This document shows positions 16,027 through 17,817 of a stretch of DNA of 17,817 bases, in pieces. Made by a program: the position numbers and the translations under genes. Location of the stretch: contig ONQK01000049.1 of NCBI GenBank assembly GCA_900319895.1, forward strand, positions 1 through 17,817, read 5' to 3'. Source of the stretch: an uncultured Prevotella sp. GTDB lineage: Bacteria; Bacteroidota; Bacteroidia; Bacteroidales; Bacteroidaceae. The number at the start of each line of letters is the position of its first letter. The stretch's first letter is position 1. Under the pieces are notes generated by a model. That model worked only from the letters and a program-made list of their open reading frames with translations, was not told the origin of the DNA and ran no database searches.

Positions 16027-17105
16027 AAAAGGTAGCACTCATCACTGGCATCACAGGACAAGACGGTTCCTTCTTAGCGGAGTTTCTCATTGAAAAAGGC
16101 TACGAAATACATGGACTGTTACGACGCTCCTCATCGTTCAACACGGCTCGCATAGAGCATTTGTATTTGGACGAATGGGTGCGTGACATGAAGCAAGAAC
16201 GACTCATAGAGCTCCATTGGGCAGACATGACCGACTCGTCGTCACTCATCCGAATCATCAATGAGACAAAGCCTGATGAAATATACAATTTAGCCGCACA
16301 AAGCCATGTAAAAGTTTCGTTTGAAGTCCCAGAATACACTGCGGAGACCGACGCCATCGGCGTGCTGCGGCTGCTGGAGGCCGTGAGGATATGCGGATTA
16401 GAAAAAAAATGCCGCATCTATCAAGCCAGTACATCAGAACTCTATGGGCTTGTACAAGAAATACCACAAAAAGAAACCACCCCCTTCCACCCCCGCTCAC
16501 CATACGCCGTAGCCAAACTCTACGGATACTGGATGATGAGAAACTACCGAGAATCGTATGGAATGTTTTGCTGCAACGGCATTCTCTTCAACCACGAAAG
16601 TGAACGGCGAGGAGAAAACTTCGTCACCCGAAAAATCACTTTAGCAGCAGCCAGGATAGCACAAGGCTTTCAGGAAAAGCTCTACCTGGGCAACCTCAAT
16701 GCACTGCGTGACTGGGGCTATGCCAAAGACTATGTTGAATGCATGTGGCTCATCCTACAACAAGCGCAACCCGACGATTTCGTCATTGCCACGGGTGAAT
16801 ACCACACCGTACGGGAATTTGCGACCATGGCGTTCAAAGAAGTGGGCATCGACTTGGAATGGAAAGGCGAAGGCATTGACGAAAAAGGCTACGACAGGAC
16901 AACAGGAAAAGTCCTGGTAGAAGTAGACCCAAAATATTTTCGTCCGGCAGAAGTCGAACAGTTGTTGGGCGACCCGACAAAGGCCCAAAAAGAATTGGGA
17001 TGGAACCCACGCAAGACCAGTTTTGAGCAATTGGTGAAAATCATGGTTCAGCATGACTTGAAATTTGTCCAAAAACTACATTCAAAAACACGAACAAAAG
17101 AATAA
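16023..17105 (+). CDS. gmd: GDP-mannose 4,6-dehydratase
   Basis: Converts GDP-D-mannose to GDP-4-keto-6-deoxy-D-mannose, using a bound NADP. The 360-residue protein is a short-chain dehydrogenase/reductase: Rossmann motif GITGQDG (9-15), catalytic residues T137 and E139 in STSELYG, and Y161-xxx-K165 in YAVAK. These match E. coli T132, E134, Y156 and K160 with a constant shift of five. The family segment NHESERRGENFVTRKI is intact. The frame is open upstream to 15702 inside manC, but the family starts at MKKVALITG, and the ATGA overlap with manC indicates coupled translation. The stop TAA overlaps the fcl ATG by one base. Confidence 0.97.
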   Translation: MKKVALITGITGQDGSFLAEFLIEKGYEIHGLLRRSSSFNTARIEHLYLDEWVRDMKQERLIELHWADMTDSSSLIRIINETKPDEIYNLAAQSHVKVSFEVPEYTAETDAIGVLRLLEAVRICGLEKKCRIYQASTSELYGLVQEIPQKETTPFHPRSPYAVAKLYGYWMMRNYRESYGMFCCNGILFNHESERRGENFVTRKITLAAARIAQGFQEKLYLGNLNALRDWGYAKDYVECMWLILQQAQPDDFVIATGEYHTVREFATMAFKEVGIDLEWKGEGIDEKGYDRTTGKVLVEVDPKYFRPAEVEQLLGDPTKAQKELGWNPRKTSFEQLVKIMVQHDLKFVQKLHSKTRTKE

Positions 17106-17817
17106 TGCTCAGTCAAAACAGCAAAATATACATCGCCGGGCATCACGGCCTGGTCGGCTCTGCCATTTGGAAAAATCTTCAAAAACGCGGCTTTAACAAC
17201 TTGGTCGGCAGGAGTCACGGCGAGCTAGACCTTACCGACGCGCTTGCTGTACGCAAGTTTTTTGACCAAGAAAAGCCTGAGGCCGTGGTGCTGGCAGCAG
17301 CCTTTGTGGGAGGCATCATGGCAAACTCAATCTACAGAGCCGATTTCATTATGCAAAACATGAAAATACAATGCAATGTCATCAGCGAAAGCCATGCCCA
17401 TCATGTCAAAAAACTGCTCTTTCTCGGCTCAACCTGCATTTATCCCAAAAATGCGCCACAACCCATGGCAGAAGACGCTCTGCTGACCTCACCGCTGGAA
17501 TACACCAATGAACCCTATGCCATCGCAAAAATTGCGGGCTTAAAAATGTGCGAAAGCTACAACCTTCAATACGGCACCAACTACATTGCGGTAATGCCAA
17601 CGAATCTGTACGGCCCAAACGACAATTTCCACTTGGAAAACAGCCATGTAATGCCAGCCATGATGCGCAAAATACTCTTGGCAAAACTCATCCACCAAGA
17701 AGATTGGCAAACAATAAGCAAAGACCTCAACAAACGTCCGCTGCAATTCAACCATCAGCAAATAGACGGGCAAAACTCCCACGAAGACATTTTGAGAGCC
17801 TTGTCACACTATGGAAT
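17105..17817 (+). CDS. fcl: GDP-L-fucose synthase, 3'-truncated by window edge
   Basis: The bifunctional epimerase-reductase that turns GDP-4-keto-6-deoxymannose into GDP-L-fucose with NADPH. About 237 residues are visible from ATG 17105, which overlaps the gmd stop as TAATG. Motifs: GHHGLVGSA (12-20), LAAAFVGGIMAN, FLGSTCIYP with catalytic Ser, NEPYAIAKIAG with the Tyr-xxx-Lys pair, and VMPTNLYGPNDNFH. A stretch after MMRKILLAKL (HQEDWQTISKDLNKRPLQF) is an insertion relative to E. coli that I recall from other Bacteroidetes enzymes. The residue equivalent to E. coli Arg12, which contacts the NADPH 2'-phosphate, is His14 here, while R36 is kept. The family call is secure. Confidence 0.95.
   Translation, partial: MLSQNSKIYIAGHHGLVGSAIWKNLQKRGFNNLVGRSHGELDLTDALAVRKFFDQEKPEAVVLAAAFVGGIMANSIYRADFIMQNMKIQCNVISESHAHHVKKLLFLGSTCIYPKNAPQPMAEDALLTSPLEYTNEPYAIAKIAGLKMCESYNLQYGTNYIAVMPTNLYGPNDNFHLENSHVMPAMMRKILLAKLIHQEDWQTISKDLNKRPLQFNHQQIDGQNSHEDILRALSHYG

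Overview
The window looks like a chromosomal segment from a member of the order Bacteroidales, most likely Prevotellaceae. Three things point there: several promoters fit the Bacteroidetes pattern TTTG-N19/20-TAnnTTTG, start codons are preceded by A-rich tracts instead of Shine-Dalgarno sites, and the protein families are typical of the group (DUF6029 barrel, Omp28-related lipoprotein, short DUF2582-type winged helix protein, LytS/LytR-type two-component pair, tkt-rpiB pair). No rRNA, tRNA, IS element, phage gene or CRISPR array was seen.

Region 1 (1-3298, minus strand) is a tight operon of exported proteins: a TlpA-like thioredoxin, a DUF6029 outer-membrane barrel, an Omp28-related lipoprotein with a CSNC motif, and a small secreted protein cut by the window edge. 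Every member carries a close cysteine pair. Region 2 (3299-4039) is non-coding. It holds a cluster of GTGTTC/GAACAC half-sites, a consensus promoter, and a likely structured RNA leader in front of riboflavin synthase (ribE, 4040-4651). Region 3 (4984-6830) is an overlapping sensor kinase and LytTR response regulator, closed by a long hairpin terminator.

Region 4 (6890-12025) is a sugar-metabolism run: galM, galK, tkt, rpiB. Its promoter lies before galM and a strong rho-independent terminator follows rpiB. GalM and GalK feed galactose into the Leloir pathway, while transketolase and RpiB run the non-oxidative pentose phosphate pathway. The galM-galK gap contains a strong imperfect hairpin, and the sugar transporter often found there in Bacteroides is absent.

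Region 5 (12236-14853) holds aspS with a consensus promoter, then two small proteins that are probably DNA-binding: a lysine-tailed winged helix protein, and a conserved hypothetical that probably starts at GTG. Region 6 (14927-17817) is the de novo GDP-L-fucose operon, manC-gmd-fcl, with overlapping stops and starts; fcl runs off the window. GDP-fucose would supply surface glycans or protein O-fucosylation.

Most of the window is conserved housekeeping DNA. The least explained parts are the exported cysteine-pair operon, the repeat cluster and RNA leader upstream of ribE, and the galM-galK hairpin.
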